The notes beneath the pieces were generated by a model that worked only from the letters and a program-made list of their open reading frames with translations, searched no databases and was not told where the DNA came from. From positions 1 through 64,000 of the forward strand of contig NZ_JABBKX010000011.1 in the NCBI RefSeq assembly GCF_012927745.1: a DNA stretch of 64,000 nt, read 5' to 3'. This DNA comes from Neoroseomonas marina (GTDB lineage: Bacteria > Pseudomonadota > Alphaproteobacteria > Acetobacterales > Acetobacteraceae). The translations under genes were made by a program, and so were the position numbers. Shown here one piece after another: positions 17,448-27,119 of the stretch. Position 1 is the stretch's first letter. The number at the start of each line of letters is the position of its first letter.

Positions 17448-18074
17448 ATGCACCCCCTCGTTCCCCGCCTCAGGGCGGCGCGCATCATCCCCGTGGTGCG
17501 GGCCTCGACCGCCACGCGCGCCGCGACCGCCGTCGCCTGGCTGCAGGAGGCCGGGATCACCGTCTTCGAGATCACGATGACGGTGCCCGAGGCGCCGGCC
17601 CTGATCCGCGCGCTGGCCCAGGATCCCGCCCTGCTGGTCGGCGCCGGGACGGTGCCCGACGCCCGCACCGCCGAGACATGCCTCGAGGCCGGGGCGAAGT
17701 TCATCGTCGCCCCCTGGGTCGATGCGACCCTCGCCAGCCCCTGCCAGGATGCCGGCGCTTGCCTGATGCTCGGGGCGATGACGCCGACGGAGGTCCGCGC
17801 CGCACTCGACGCCGGCGCCGACGTGGTGAAGATCTTCCCCGCGAGTTCCGCCGGCGGTCCGGCGCATATCCGCTCGATCCGCGCGGTGTTTCCCGATGTC
17901 GCCTTCTGCCCGACGGGCGGCGTCGATGCCCGCAACGCACCGGACTATCTGGCGGCAGGGGCCGCCTTCGTCGGCATCGGCGGCAAGCTGGTGGACGAGA
18001 CGCTGGTCGCCGCCGGCGACCGCGCCGCGGTGCAGCGCGCGGCCGAGGAAGCGCTCGGCATCATGAAGGCCTGA
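17448..18074 (+). CDS. eda: 2-dehydro-3-deoxy-phosphogluconate (KDPG/KHG) aldolase
   Basis: A 208-residue class I aldolase of the Entner-Doudoroff pathway, splitting KDPG into pyruvate and glyceraldehyde 3-phosphate. The Schiff-base Lys128 is in DVVKIFPAS, the general base Glu41 in VFEITMTVPEA, and the phosphate-binding end CPTGGVD is intact. The family length is normal. The gene lies three bases ahead of a PfkB sugar kinase, so the pair phosphorylates and cleaves 2-keto-3-deoxygluconate, for example from uronates. No edd dehydratase gene is nearby. A GGAGGA ribosome site precedes the ATG. Confidence 0.93.
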   Translation: MHPLVPRLRAARIIPVVRASTATRAATAVAWLQEAGITVFEITMTVPEAPALIRALAQDPALLVGAGTVPDARTAETCLEAGAKFIVAPWVDATLASPCQDAGACLMLGAMTPTEVRAALDAGADVVKIFPASSAGGPAHIRSIRAVFPDVAFCPTGGVDARNAPDYLAAGAAFVGIGGKLVDETLVAAGDRAAVQRAAEEALGIMKA

Positions 18075-18077
18075 GGC

Positions 18078-19004
18078 ATGCCCGACCTGCTCTGCATGGG
18101 CGAGCCGATGCTGGAGTTCAACCAGCAGGCGGTGGGGCCGGACGGCCGGGTGCTCTACCTCGAAGGCCATGGCGGCGACACCTCGAACGCCGCGATCGCG
18201 GCGGCGCGGTCGGGGGCGTCCGCCGGCTACGTCAGCGGAATCGGCCAGGACGGTCCGGGCGACTCCTTCCTCGCGCTCTGGGCCCGGGAAGGCGTGGATG
18301 CGGCGACTGTGATCCGTCGACCGGAGGCACCAACCGGAATCTACTTCGTCACCCACGATGCGCGCGGGCACCACTTCACCTTCTACCGGACCGGCAGCGC
18401 CGCCGCCCTCTACGCGCCCGAGGAGGTTCCCGAAGCGGCGATCCGCAGCGCGCGGATCCTGCACCTGTCCGGCATCAGCCAGGCGATCTCGGCGAGCGCC
18501 TGCGACGCCGGCTTCCGCGCCATGGAGGTCGCCCGGGCGGCGGGGGTGAAGGTCTCCTACGACACCAACCTGCGGCTCCGGCTCTGGCCAGCGGCCCGGG
18601 CCGCCGCGGTGATCCATGCGGCGATCGGGATGGCCGACATCGCCCTGCCTTCGCTCGATGACGCGACGGCGCTGACGGGCCTGACCGACCCCGATGCGGT
18701 GGCGGACTTCTACCTGCGCCTCGCGCCGTTGGTGCTGCTGAAATGCGGCGCGGCGGGCTGCCTGGTCGCCACGCGGCAGGGCCGCACACGCATCGCCGCC
18801 CACAAGGTCCAGGCGGTGGACGCGACCGGCGCGGGGGATACCTTCGCCGGCACCTTCCTGGCCCGTACCCTGGCCGGCGATGACCCGGTCGCGGCGGCAC
18901 GCTACGCCAACGCCGCGGCGGCGCTGTCGACGACGGGATACGGCGCCGTCGCGCCGATTCCGCGTGCACCTGCCGTGCGCGCCCTGCTGGAGGCTTCAGC
19001 CTGA
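18078..19004 (+). CDS. kdgK: PfkB-family sugar kinase, probable 2-dehydro-3-deoxygluconokinase
   Basis: A 308-residue ribokinase-fold enzyme. It has the N-terminal substrate region GHGGDTSNAAIAAARSG and the ATP/anion-hole signature DATGAGDTFAGTF near 250-262, with Asp as catalytic base. Co-operonic placement three bases after eda supports 2-keto-3-deoxygluconate as the substrate, giving KDPG. Other PfkB substrates cannot be excluded from sequence alone. The ATG follows the eda TGA directly. Confidence 0.82.
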   Translation: MPDLLCMGEPMLEFNQQAVGPDGRVLYLEGHGGDTSNAAIAAARSGASAGYVSGIGQDGPGDSFLALWAREGVDAATVIRRPEAPTGIYFVTHDARGHHFTFYRTGSAAALYAPEEVPEAAIRSARILHLSGISQAISASACDAGFRAMEVARAAGVKVSYDTNLRLRLWPAARAAAVIHAAIGMADIALPSLDDATALTGLTDPDAVADFYLRLAPLVLLKCGAAGCLVATRQGRTRIAAHKVQAVDATGAGDTFAGTFLARTLAGDDPVAAARYANAAAALSTTGYGAVAPIPRAPAVRALLEASA

Positions 19005-19015
19005 AACTGGTCGGC

Positions 19016-19402
19016 GTGGCGATGATGCTCGCCCTGCTGCTCGGCGGGGCGGACGAGGCCCCGACGGACGCGATCACCTCCTATTGCGGTGGCGGCGTCA
19101 CCGGCGGGGGCGGCGGGTTGCGCATCGCACCGGACGGTGCCGTGGTCCGCCTGCGGCGCCCGCACGCCGGCGCGCCGCTCGAGGAAACGCGGCTCGAGGA
19201 TCGCGCCGAGGCCTATGCCCGCATCGCGGCCCTGCTCGACACGGCCCGTTTCGAGCGCATGCCGCGCGGGGAGCCGTCGAACATGACCTGCTCGCTCGCG
19301 CGACGGCGGGGCGGCCAGTCCCATCTGGTGATGTGGGGCATCGGCCGTGCGCCGGCCGCGCTGCAGCCGGCGTTGCGCGAGATGGAGGCGCTGGGGCGCT
19401 GA
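19016..19402 (+). CDS. Small exported protein of unknown function
   Basis: About 128 residues from a GTG start (GTG GCG ATG ATG). A hydrophobic N-terminal segment (MAMMLALLLGGADEA) suggests a signal peptide. In-frame sequence upstream (LKLVGV) would lengthen it if an earlier CTG at 19001 is used. Residues 25-40 are Gly-rich (YCGGGVTGGGGG), with one further Cys later (TCSLARRRGG). I know no domain in it. It starts 12 bases after the kinase stop and probably belongs to the same transcript. Confidence 0.6.
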   Translation: MAMMLALLLGGADEAPTDAITSYCGGGVTGGGGGLRIAPDGAVVRLRRPHAGAPLEETRLEDRAEAYARIAALLDTARFERMPRGEPSNMTCSLARRRGGQSHLVMWGIGRAPAALQPALREMEALGR

Positions 19403-19413
19403 CGCCCCGGACG

Positions 19414-21345
19414 TCAGATGCCGAAGAGCGGCTCGGTGACCGTGACGCGCAGCACGAGATCGTTGAAATCGGCGTCGCCGTTGGCGAGGCGCAGATCCTC
19501 CATCCCGATCACCAGGCTGCCATCGGCATCGAGGCGCGACAGCATCTGCACCCGCCCGCCCGAGTTCAGCGGATTGACGGCATCGAACGGATTCGCATCG
19601 AGGCTGTGAAAGATGTCGCCGACGATCGCCCCGCCCCCGGGGCCGTCGCGGACCAGCATCGGGTCATGGGAGCCGAGCCGGGCATCCTCGCCGGTCTGCC
19701 TGTCGACGAAGCGGAATGCCCCGCCGAGATCGTCGTTCAGGAAGGCCCCGTTGGCCACGAGGAAGAGCCCGATGCGGCTGCCTGCGTCCGGGGTGCCGAG
19801 GTCGATGCCCTGCGTCGCGGCCTTGAGATCGATGAACCGGGCCGGGCCGAAGCTGCCGTCCGCACGCATGTCGAACCAGCCCAGCGCGTTGTCGTAGGAC
19901 GATCGGCCACCAAGGACCGTCACGGTATAGGCCGCGTCGCCGCCACCGGTCATGAAGCCTGCGCCGACGCCGTTGATGGCGCGCCCGGCGACCGGAATGC
20001 CCTCGTTCAGCCTCACCTGGCCGACGTCGGAGGTCGTCGCGGTGGTGTTCTCGTAGACGTAGAGATAGTCCTTGAAGGGCCCGAAGAAGTCCGGCTTGCC
20101 ATCGCCGTTGAAGTCGAGCCCGGCGCCGCCGTCGATGTCCGTGCCCAGCGTCATGCCGCCCGCCCCATAGGCGAAGCTGCTGCCGGTCGCGGTCCAGTCG
20201 AAGCCGAAGAACATCCCGGAAGCGTTGCCATCCGCGACCATGACGTCCGGGCTGCCGTCGAGGTCGTAGTCGAGCGACGTGCCGAGATTTCCCCGCGGGG
20301 TATTCGAGATGGAGGTGTCCTGGTTCAGCGTACGGTCGGCGTTGAAGCTCGCGATGTGCAGCGAGGAGTTGAACGCGATGACCAGCTGGTCCGCCGTGGC
20401 CGAGGCCGAGGGTCGCACGGCGAGCGCGTCCTGCGGATTGTCCCAGCTGTTCGTGTAGGTGTTGCTGGACGCCACGTTGAGCACCGGCGTGCTCGAGGAG
20501 GAGCCGGCATCGCCCCAGACGATGAACGCGGTCGGATAGGGGGTCGAGAAAGGCAGGCCGTTGTCGGGGTGATAGGCGAAGGCGACGTCGACCAGGCCGT
20601 CGCCGTCGAAATCCCCCGCCGTCACGCGGGCCAGGATCCCCGATTGCAGCCCGGCGGTCCCGCTCTGCCCGCCGGCTTCGGTGCTGGTGTACTGGAAGCC
20701 CTGGAAGGCGAAGGTGCCGTCGCCGTTGCCAAGGCCGATGGCGTAGCAGCCATAGACGTCGATATCGTTCCCGCCGCTGACGCCGCTGACGTCGTATTGG
20801 TTCACGCCGGCGACGATGATGTCCATCCTGCCGTCGCCGTTGAAGTCGGCGAAGGCCGAGTCATGGACCTGCACGATGTCGTTGCTGCTGAGCATGACCA
20901 TCGCGCCGATCGGGATCGTGTTGTAGGAGCCCGCGCTGAAGGGTGCCGCGCCGGGCGCGGCGTCCGGCTGCGCGACGTAGTTGTAGACGCGGACGCTGTT
21001 TGGATCCCCGGAGGTCGGGCTGTCGCGGTTGGTGCCGACGAGGTCCAGGAAGCCATCATTGTTGAGGTCGACGGAGTGGACGTAATAGGCGTCGCCCGCG
21101 CCCCCGAAGACGACAGACCCGTCGAAGGCGTTCGACGACGGGTCATAGGCTCGCCAGTGCAAGCCGTCCGCCTGCGCGAAGACCAGGTCACTGTAGGGGC
21201 CCTCGCGATACAGGCCACCTGTGACGCTGTAGATCTCGTTCGATTCCTTCAGCGACTGGAACAGGGTGTAGCTGAAGGTCCCCGATGAACTCGACTGCGC
21301 CCCGATCACGACATCATCGGGCAGACTATCCAGGCCAACCGGCAA
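19414..21345 (-). CDS. FG-GAP repeat protein with a C-terminal DUF4114 domain
   Basis: A 643-residue protein built of FG-GAP/VCBS-like beta-propeller repeats. Calcium-binding loops of the type DxNxDGxxD recur: DLNNDGFLD, DFNGDGRMD, DFDGDGLVD, DYDLDGSPD and DFNGDGKPD. The C-terminal 100 residues form a DUF4114 domain (GMEDLRLANGDADFNDLVLRV). Such proteins are usually secreted or on the surface. No N-terminal signal peptide is present, and the reading frame has only a TTG near 21345 as a start, so either the 5' end is missing or export is by a C-terminal type I signal. No type I secretion genes are in view. Ser/Thr/Asn-rich composition also differs from its neighbours. Confidence 0.75.
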   Translation of the reverse strand: MPVGLDSLPDDVVIGAQSSSSGTFSYTLFQSLKESNEIYSVTGGLYREGPYSDLVFAQADGLHWRAYDPSSNAFDGSVVFGGAGDAYYVHSVDLNNDGFLDLVGTNRDSPTSGDPNSVRVYNYVAQPDAAPGAAPFSAGSYNTIPIGAMVMLSSNDIVQVHDSAFADFNGDGRMDIIVAGVNQYDVSGVSGGNDIDVYGCYAIGLGNGDGTFAFQGFQYTSTEAGGQSGTAGLQSGILARVTAGDFDGDGLVDVAFAYHPDNGLPFSTPYPTAFIVWGDAGSSSSTPVLNVASSNTYTNSWDNPQDALAVRPSASATADQLVIAFNSSLHIASFNADRTLNQDTSISNTPRGNLGTSLDYDLDGSPDVMVADGNASGMFFGFDWTATGSSFAYGAGGMTLGTDIDGGAGLDFNGDGKPDFFGPFKDYLYVYENTTATTSDVGQVRLNEGIPVAGRAINGVGAGFMTGGGDAAYTVTVLGGRSSYDNALGWFDMRADGSFGPARFIDLKAATQGIDLGTPDAGSRIGLFLVANGAFLNDDLGGAFRFVDRQTGEDARLGSHDPMLVRDGPGGGAIVGDIFHSLDANPFDAVNPLNSGGRVQMLSRLDADGSLVIGMEDLRLANGDADFNDLVLRVTVTEPLFGI

Positions 21346-21448
21346 GACCGCGTTCCCATTCCCAGCGCCGCAGAAACGCGACCAGAACGAATTTGGCGAT
21401 CCCGATCGATCCGCTCAAGTCACGATTCTGCGGCGCAGGCGCGCAGAT

Positions 21449-22948
21449 TCAGCCGGTGCGGCGGTTGTCGCCCGGCCGGAGGCGCAGTCCAGGTCGCAAA
21501 TTCGTGAAGGGCAGCACCGCGGGATCTGCCACCACGGGGCCCGGCGCCGTCACGACGATCACCTCGGAGGCAATCGGCTGGAAGTCGGCACGGAAATGCA
21601 CACTCGACTTCACCGCGACGATCTTCTGCTCCGCGGGCTCGATGCCGAGGAAGCGGAACAGCGCCTGGTCATGCGCCTGCATCTTGCGGCTGACCAGCAC
21701 GACGCGCACGCCCGGCGCCACGCGGATCAGGGCGGAGGGGCCGAGATTGGCCGGATTCCCCTTCCCCATCGGGCCGGTCAGCGTGAACTTGCCGTCCGAC
21801 AGCTTCTCGACCAGCGCAGTCACGCGCAGCGGCGCGCCGTCGCTCTTGCCGCCGAGGTCGAGCTCGATCGTCGCCCCCTCCCCGGCCGCATGGCAGGCGG
21901 CGGCGGCCTCGGCATCGTTCATCGGCGCCAGCACCGCGCCCTGCGCGTCCTGGCGGATGAGTTCCGCCAGCAGCCCCGTCGTGTCGCCGTGCCCGCCGCC
22001 GCCCGGATTGTCCTGCGTGTCGGCGAGGATGACGGGTCCCTCCCCGCGCATGGCCATGGCGCGCTTGACGCCTTCCGCCGCCGCGACGACGCCGAGCGCG
22101 AATTCGGGTTCCTTCGCCGCGATGAAGCGGGCAAGGCCGTCGGCCGCCGCATCCGCCTGGTCGAGCGTATCGGCATAGGTCGCGATCGCCATGCCGCAGC
22201 CCGGGAAATCCGCATAGGGAAAGCCGAAGCAGAAGCCGACTTCCCAGACGCCCTCGCCCTCGCCGAGGCGCGCGCGTTCCTCCATCACCTCGGACATCGG
22301 CGCGACCATCGTGCACTGGCCGGGCAGCGGGGTCCAGAAATCGAGCTCGCGGAACGCCTTGGCGGGCTTGCGGCCTTCCCGGATCATCCGCAGCAGCAGG
22401 CGCATCGCCTGGGCGCCCGCGGGCTTCATGTCGATGTGCGGATAGGTGCGGTAGGGCACCAGCACGTCGGAATGCGCGACCATCGCCGCCGTCTTGTTGG
22501 CATGCGGGTCGAGGCTGACGGCGATCGGCCGGTCGGGGCCGACCACGGCGCGGACACGACGCAGCACCTCGGCCTCGGCATCGGGGAAGTCGTCCGAGAC
22601 CATCGCCCCATGCAGTTCGAGGTAGACGCCGTCGAGCGGCCCGGCGTCCATCGCGTCCGACAGGGCGGCGACGATCAGCGCCGTGATGCGCTCGAAGGCC
22701 TCGCGCGTCACGGGGCCGGCGGGGTTGGCGAAGGCCCAGGCGAGCGGCGCGATCTCGACGCCCTCCGCCTCGGCCACCGCGATGGCGCCGGCGCAGGGGA
22801 CCGAGGTCGGGCGCAGCGTGTCGAGCAGCGTCGCCGCGTGCTGCACGGGCGGGAAGCCGCCCGGCTTCACGAAATCCATCCACGCGGTAGGGCGCGGGGC
22901 GAAGGAATGGCTCTCGTGCTGGAAGCCACCGATGGCGATGCGGGTCAT
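21449..22948 (-). CDS. M81-family metallopeptidase (MlrC/microcystinase C-like)
   Basis: A 499-residue protein of the M81 family. The conserved N-terminus is IAIGGFQHESHSF, followed by the metal-site region YLELHGAMVSDDFPDAE and DPHANKT, and later ADTQDNPGGGGHGDT. MlrC opens the final linear product in microcystin degradation, but most relatives have unknown amide substrates. I chose the ATG at 22948 (MTRIAIGG) over the upstream TTG. It starts four bases after the carbamoylase stop and is the last gene of a six- or seven-gene operon of hydrolases and an importer. A cytosolic peptidase or amidase role is inferred. Confidence 0.85.
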   Translation of the reverse strand: MTRIAIGGFQHESHSFAPRPTAWMDFVKPGGFPPVQHAATLLDTLRPTSVPCAGAIAVAEAEGVEIAPLAWAFANPAGPVTREAFERITALIVAALSDAMDAGPLDGVYLELHGAMVSDDFPDAEAEVLRRVRAVVGPDRPIAVSLDPHANKTAAMVAHSDVLVPYRTYPHIDMKPAGAQAMRLLLRMIREGRKPAKAFRELDFWTPLPGQCTMVAPMSEVMEERARLGEGEGVWEVGFCFGFPYADFPGCGMAIATYADTLDQADAAADGLARFIAAKEPEFALGVVAAAEGVKRAMAMRGEGPVILADTQDNPGGGGHGDTTGLLAELIRQDAQGAVLAPMNDAEAAAACHAAGEGATIELDLGGKSDGAPLRVTALVEKLSDGKFTLTGPMGKGNPANLGPSALIRVAPGVRVVLVSRKMQAHDQALFRFLGIEPAEQKIVAVKSSVHFRADFQPIASEVIVVTAPGPVVADPAVLPFTNLRPGLRLRPGDNRRTG

Positions 22949-22952
22949 GGGG

Positions 22953-24209
22953 TCAGTCCTTGGCAATGCCGGCGGTGGCGAGCACGGCGTCGGCGAGCAC
23001 GCGCATGCCGGCCTCGGCCCATTCGGGGGTGATGCTCTCGGCCTCGTTGTGGCTCAGGCCGCCATGGCAGGGGCAGAAGATCATCGTCGTCGGCACGCGG
23101 CGCGCGACATAGACAGCGTCGTGGCCGATGCCCGTCGGCATGTCCATGTGCGGATAGCCGAGCCGCTCGGCCGCATCCCGCACGCGCCCGACCAGCACCG
23201 GGTCGAAGGGCGTCAGCGGCGAATACCAGAAGTCGGCGACGGTGATCCTCACGCCGCGCGCGGCGGCGATCGCTGTGGCCTCGGCGCGGATCTCCTCGGC
23301 CATCTTCGCGAGCAGGTCCGGGTCGCCATGGCGCGTGTCGACCGAAAACCAAATGCGGGAGGGGGCGATGTTGCGGCTGTCAGGATAGACGGTCAGGCGC
23401 CCGACCGTCGCACGGCCCGGTTCACCCGATGCGCTGACGGCGCCGAGCGCGATGCGCTCGATCGCCGCGATCAGCGGGGCGGCGGCCATCAGCGCGTCGC
23501 GCCGCCCGGCCATGGGGGAGCCGCCATGCGCCTCCTCGCCCTCGACCGTCACCTCGAGCCAGTTCTGTGCCAGCGCCTTGGTGACGACGCCGATATCCTT
23601 GCCGGCATCCTCGAGCAGCTTCCCCTGCTCGATATGCAGCTCGAGATAGGCGCCGATGTCGCGCAGCGCGGCGGGGTCGGCCGCGCCCTTCCAGCCGATC
23701 CGCGCGAGTTCCTCGCCGAAGACCTTGCCCTCGGGGTCCTGCTTCGCGAGGACCTCTTCCTCGGTGAAGATGCCCATGGCTGCACCGCTGCCCATCATGG
23801 GGGGCGAGAAGCGCGCGCCTTCCTCGTTGGTCCAGTTGATGAGCATGAGCGGCGCCTCGGTCTCGACGCCGGCCTCGTGCACCGCGCGCAGGATCTCGAG
23901 GCCCGCCAGCACGCCGAGGATGCCGTCGAACTTCCCGCCCGTCGGCTGGGTGTCGAGATGACTGCCGAAGGCGACCGCCTTGCGCGAAGGATCGCGGCCG
24001 GGGCGCGTGAGCACCATGTTGCCGACGCGGTCGACGGACATGGTGCAGCCCGCCGCCTCGGCCCAGCGCTGCAGAAGGTGGCGGCCTTCGGAATCGAGGT
24101 CGGTCAGCGTCTGCCGGTTGCAGCCGCCCTTCGCGGTGCCGCCGATCTTCGCCATCTCCATCAGGCTGTCCCAGAGCCGCGCTCCGGACAGGGGGACGTT
24201 CGTCGCCAT
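22953..24209 (-). CDS. Zn-dependent hydantoinase/carbamoylase-family amidase
   Basis: A 418-residue M20-type amidase of the N-carbamoyl-L-amino-acid hydrolase/allantoate amidohydrolase group. Metal ligands are in the conserved GSHLDTQPTGGKFDG, the catalytic NEEGARF follows, and ELHIEQGKLLED and the substrate motif GTIL-equivalent region are present. HGGLSHNEAE closes the active site. The enzyme would hydrolyse an N-carbamoyl or ureido bond. Its ATG overlaps the ArgE-like stop (TGATG) and the M81 gene follows, so all three are co-translated. Confidence 0.88.
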   Translation of the reverse strand: MATNVPLSGARLWDSLMEMAKIGGTAKGGCNRQTLTDLDSEGRHLLQRWAEAAGCTMSVDRVGNMVLTRPGRDPSRKAVAFGSHLDTQPTGGKFDGILGVLAGLEILRAVHEAGVETEAPLMLINWTNEEGARFSPPMMGSGAAMGIFTEEEVLAKQDPEGKVFGEELARIGWKGAADPAALRDIGAYLELHIEQGKLLEDAGKDIGVVTKALAQNWLEVTVEGEEAHGGSPMAGRRDALMAAAPLIAAIERIALGAVSASGEPGRATVGRLTVYPDSRNIAPSRIWFSVDTRHGDPDLLAKMAEEIRAEATAIAAARGVRITVADFWYSPLTPFDPVLVGRVRDAAERLGYPHMDMPTGIGHDAVYVARRVPTTMIFCPCHGGLSHNEAESITPEWAEAGMRVLADAVLATAGIAKD

Positions 24210-25507
24210 CACGTCGTCTCCACCCCGCACCACTCGGCCATGGTCAGCGCGATGGTGCGCGTGATGTCGTGCATCGAATCCAGCCCGACACTCTCGTCGA
24301 TGCCATGGATCTCCTGCGCGTCCGGCCCGAAGCAGGCGACCGGCGTTTCCTGGTACAGGGTGAAGAAGCGCCCGTCGGTCAGCCCCGTCGCCGGGTAGTC
24401 GCGCAGGAAGCCACCCGAGACATCGGCGAAGTTGCGCTTGGCCATGGTCACGATCGGCGCGTTCATGTCGAAGACGCAGGGGTCTGCCATGAAGCCCTTG
24501 AATTCCAGCTTCACGGTCGCGCCCTTCAGGGCGGGATCCTGCGCGGCCTCGGCCACCAGGCGCTCGATGTCGGCCTTCGTCTGCGCCGCCGTGTAGCCCA
24601 TCATCACGCCGACGCGCATGCCGATGCGCGCGCGGGTGGGCACCGAGGAATTCCACTCCCCGCCCTCGATGGTGCCGAAGTTCACGTTCACCGGATGGTT
24701 CACGCCGCGGAAGGAGGGATGGATGCGCTCGGCCTTGTTCATCTCGGCCTGATAATCCTCGAAGCGCGCGGCGATGGCGTTGGCGGCCTTGATCGCGTTG
24801 AGGCCGGCCTGCATGTCGCGCACATGTGCCGGCCGGCCGCTGACCGTCACCCAAGCCCAGACCACGCCGACCTCGGCCGAATACATCGCCGGCAGGCCGG
24901 GGCCGGGTTCGGGGATGATGACCGCATCGGTGCGCGGCAGCGCCAGCATGGCGGCGAGCGCGCCGTTGCCGGTGCATTCCTCCTCGATCACCGACTGCAT
25001 CTGCACTTCGGCGGCCGGCTGCAGGCCGGCGAGGCGCAGCGCCTTGAAGGCCGTGACGTAGGACACGATGCCCGCCTTCATGTCGCCCGCGCCGCGACCA
25101 TACATGCGGCCGCCGCGGATGGCGGGCTCGTAGGGCGGCGTCTCCCACATGTCGGCCGCCCCTTCGGGCACCACGTCGACATGTCCCTGCAGGGCGAGGC
25201 TGCGGCCCTGCCGCTCGCGCGGCGTGAACACGGCAACGACGTTGTCGCGGCCTTCATAGGAGACGAGCGGCGGCGAGAAGCCGGGATGCGACGCAAGCCG
25301 AGCCGGTACCGTCGGCACGCGGCGCGGCGCGAGGCCCAGCCCTTCGTAGATCCGCGCCATTTCGTTCAGCGCCGACTGCTCGTTGCCGAGCGTCGAGGGG
25401 CAGCGCACCAGGCGCTCCAGCGTGCGGACGGCGTCGTCGCGCAACGCGTCCACGGCATCCAGGATCGAGCGCCGCGCGCCGGGGTCCAACATTTCAGTCA
25501 TCATCAA
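24209..25507 (-). CDS. ArgE/DapE-family deacylase (M20 peptidase)
   Basis: A 432-residue M20 metallohydrolase. It has LQGHVDVVPEG (first metal ligand), GRGAGDMKAG (bridging Asp) and the Glu pair in SVIEEECTGN, with a dimerisation domain near 200-320. The family removes N-acyl groups from amino acids or peptides; the substrate is unknown and this is not the arginine-pathway ArgE by context. Three in-frame Met codons at the N-terminus leave the exact start uncertain by a few residues. It lies four bases downstream of the importer ATPase and one base overlaps the carbamoylase gene. Confidence 0.85.
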   Translation of the reverse strand: MMMTEMLDPGARRSILDAVDALRDDAVRTLERLVRCPSTLGNEQSALNEMARIYEGLGLAPRRVPTVPARLASHPGFSPPLVSYEGRDNVVAVFTPRERQGRSLALQGHVDVVPEGAADMWETPPYEPAIRGGRMYGRGAGDMKAGIVSYVTAFKALRLAGLQPAAEVQMQSVIEEECTGNGALAAMLALPRTDAVIIPEPGPGLPAMYSAEVGVVWAWVTVSGRPAHVRDMQAGLNAIKAANAIAARFEDYQAEMNKAERIHPSFRGVNHPVNVNFGTIEGGEWNSSVPTRARIGMRVGVMMGYTAAQTKADIERLVAEAAQDPALKGATVKLEFKGFMADPCVFDMNAPIVTMAKRNFADVSGGFLRDYPATGLTDGRFFTLYQETPVACFGPDAQEIHGIDESVGLDSMHDITRTIALTMAEWCGVETT

Positions 25508-25511
25508 CTCC

Positions 25512-27119
25512 TCAGGCGGCGATCACCGGCGGGGTCCAGGACCGCCCCGGGATGCTGTCCAGCAATTGCCGGGTATAGGCGTGCTGCGGGCTGCCGAACA
25601 CCTCTGCGGTCGGCCCCTGCTCGACGATCGCGCCGCGCTGCATCACCGCGATGCGATCGCAGACCTGGGCCGCGACGCGCAGGTCATGCGTGATGAAGAG
25701 CATCGTCAGCCCAAGCCGTGCGCGGATGTCGGCAAGCAACGCCAGCACCTGCGCCTGCACCGAGACATCGAGAGCCGAGACCGGTTCATCCGCGATCAGC
25801 AGTTCCGGTTCCATGGCGAGCGCCCGGGCGATGCCGATGCGCTGCCGCTGCCCGCCGGAGAATTCATGCGGATAGCGGTCCATCGCGCCAGGATCGAGCT
25901 GCACCAGCCGCAGCAGGTCCCGCGCCCGGGCCAGCGCCTCGCCCCGTTCGACGCCATGCGTGACGGGCCCCTCGGCGATGATGTCGCCGACGCGCCGCCG
26001 CGGGTTCAGCGAGGCGAAGGGGTCCTGGAAGACCATCTGGATCTTCTTGCGATAGGGCTTCCAGGCCCCCCGCGAGAGCGGGCGGAGGTCGGCGCCTTCG
26101 AAGATGATCTCGCCCTTCTCGGGTTCGACCAGGCGCACGACGCAGCGCGCGAGAGTCGACTTGCCGGAGCCGGATTCGCCAACCAGGCCGAGCGTCTCGC
26201 CCTTGCGCAGGACGAAGTCGGCGTCGTGGACCGCTTTCACGACCGGCTTCGGGCCGAACCAGCCGCCGGGGCGACGGTAGGTCTTCTCGACGCCCTTGGC
26301 CTCGAGGACCAGGGGCGCCGTCGAGGCCGCGGCGCCGCTCGGCGCGCCATGCGGCACCGCGGCGATCAGCGCGCGCGTGTAGGGGTGCTGCGGGTTGTTC
26401 AGCACCTCCGCGGCCGTGCCCTGCTCGACGATGCGGCCCTTCTGCATCACGGCGACGCGGTCGGCGATCTCGGCCACCACGCCGAAATCATGGGTGATGA
26501 ACATGACGCCGGTGCCGCGGCGCGATTGGATCTCGCGGATCAGGCGCAGGATCTGCATCTGCGTGGTCACGTCGAGCGCCGTCGTCGGCTCATCCGCGAT
26601 CAGCAGCGAGGGTTCGAGCGCCAGCGCCATGGCGATCATCACGCGCTGCCGCTGGCCGCCCGACAGGCGGAAGGGATAGGATCGCGCCGTCGCTGCCGGA
26701 TCGGGCAGGTTCACCGCGGCGAGCAGTTCCGGCACGCGCTTCGCGGAATCGCCGCCGGCGCCATGGACGCGCATCGCCTCCGCAATCTGGTCGCCCACCC
26801 GCATGACGGGGTTCAGCGCCGTCATGGGCTCCTGGAAGATCATGGAGACCCGCGCGCCCCGCAGGCGGCGCATGGCCTCGGGGCCAAGGGGCAACAGGTC
26901 CTCGCCCTCGAACAGGATGCGGCCGGACGTTACCGGCAGGCCCTTGGGCAGTAGCCCCATCACGGCATTGGCGGTGATCGACTTGCCGGATCCGGACTCG
27001 CCCACGACGCAAACGATCTCGCCCGGGTTCACCGACAGGGTGATGTCTTCGACAGCGTTGGGGCGGTCGCCGCCGGGGGGCAGGGCGACGGTCAGCCCTT
27101 CGACCGACAGGAGGCTCAT
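25512..27119 (-). CDS. Fused two-domain peptide ABC transporter ATPase (GsiA-like)
   Basis: A 535-residue protein joining a DppD-like and a DppF-like ATPase. Each half has a full set of motifs: Walker A GESGSGKS at 40-47 and again near 310-320, signatures LSGGQRQR and FSGGQRQR, and LIADEP Walker B twice. This is the GsiA layout found in glutathione and some peptide importers. The chosen ATG at 27119 overlaps the DppC stop (ATGA). It drives the adjacent permeases and serves the binding protein at 28948-30537. Confidence 0.92.
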   Translation of the reverse strand: MSLLSVEGLTVALPPGGDRPNAVEDITLSVNPGEIVCVVGESGSGKSITANAVMGLLPKGLPVTSGRILFEGEDLLPLGPEAMRRLRGARVSMIFQEPMTALNPVMRVGDQIAEAMRVHGAGGDSAKRVPELLAAVNLPDPAATARSYPFRLSGGQRQRVMIAMALALEPSLLIADEPTTALDVTTQMQILRLIREIQSRRGTGVMFITHDFGVVAEIADRVAVMQKGRIVEQGTAAEVLNNPQHPYTRALIAAVPHGAPSGAAASTAPLVLEAKGVEKTYRRPGGWFGPKPVVKAVHDADFVLRKGETLGLVGESGSGKSTLARCVVRLVEPEKGEIIFEGADLRPLSRGAWKPYRKKIQMVFQDPFASLNPRRRVGDIIAEGPVTHGVERGEALARARDLLRLVQLDPGAMDRYPHEFSGGQRQRIGIARALAMEPELLIADEPVSALDVSVQAQVLALLADIRARLGLTMLFITHDLRVAAQVCDRIAVMQRGAIVEQGPTAEVFGSPQHAYTRQLLDSIPGRSWTPPVIAA

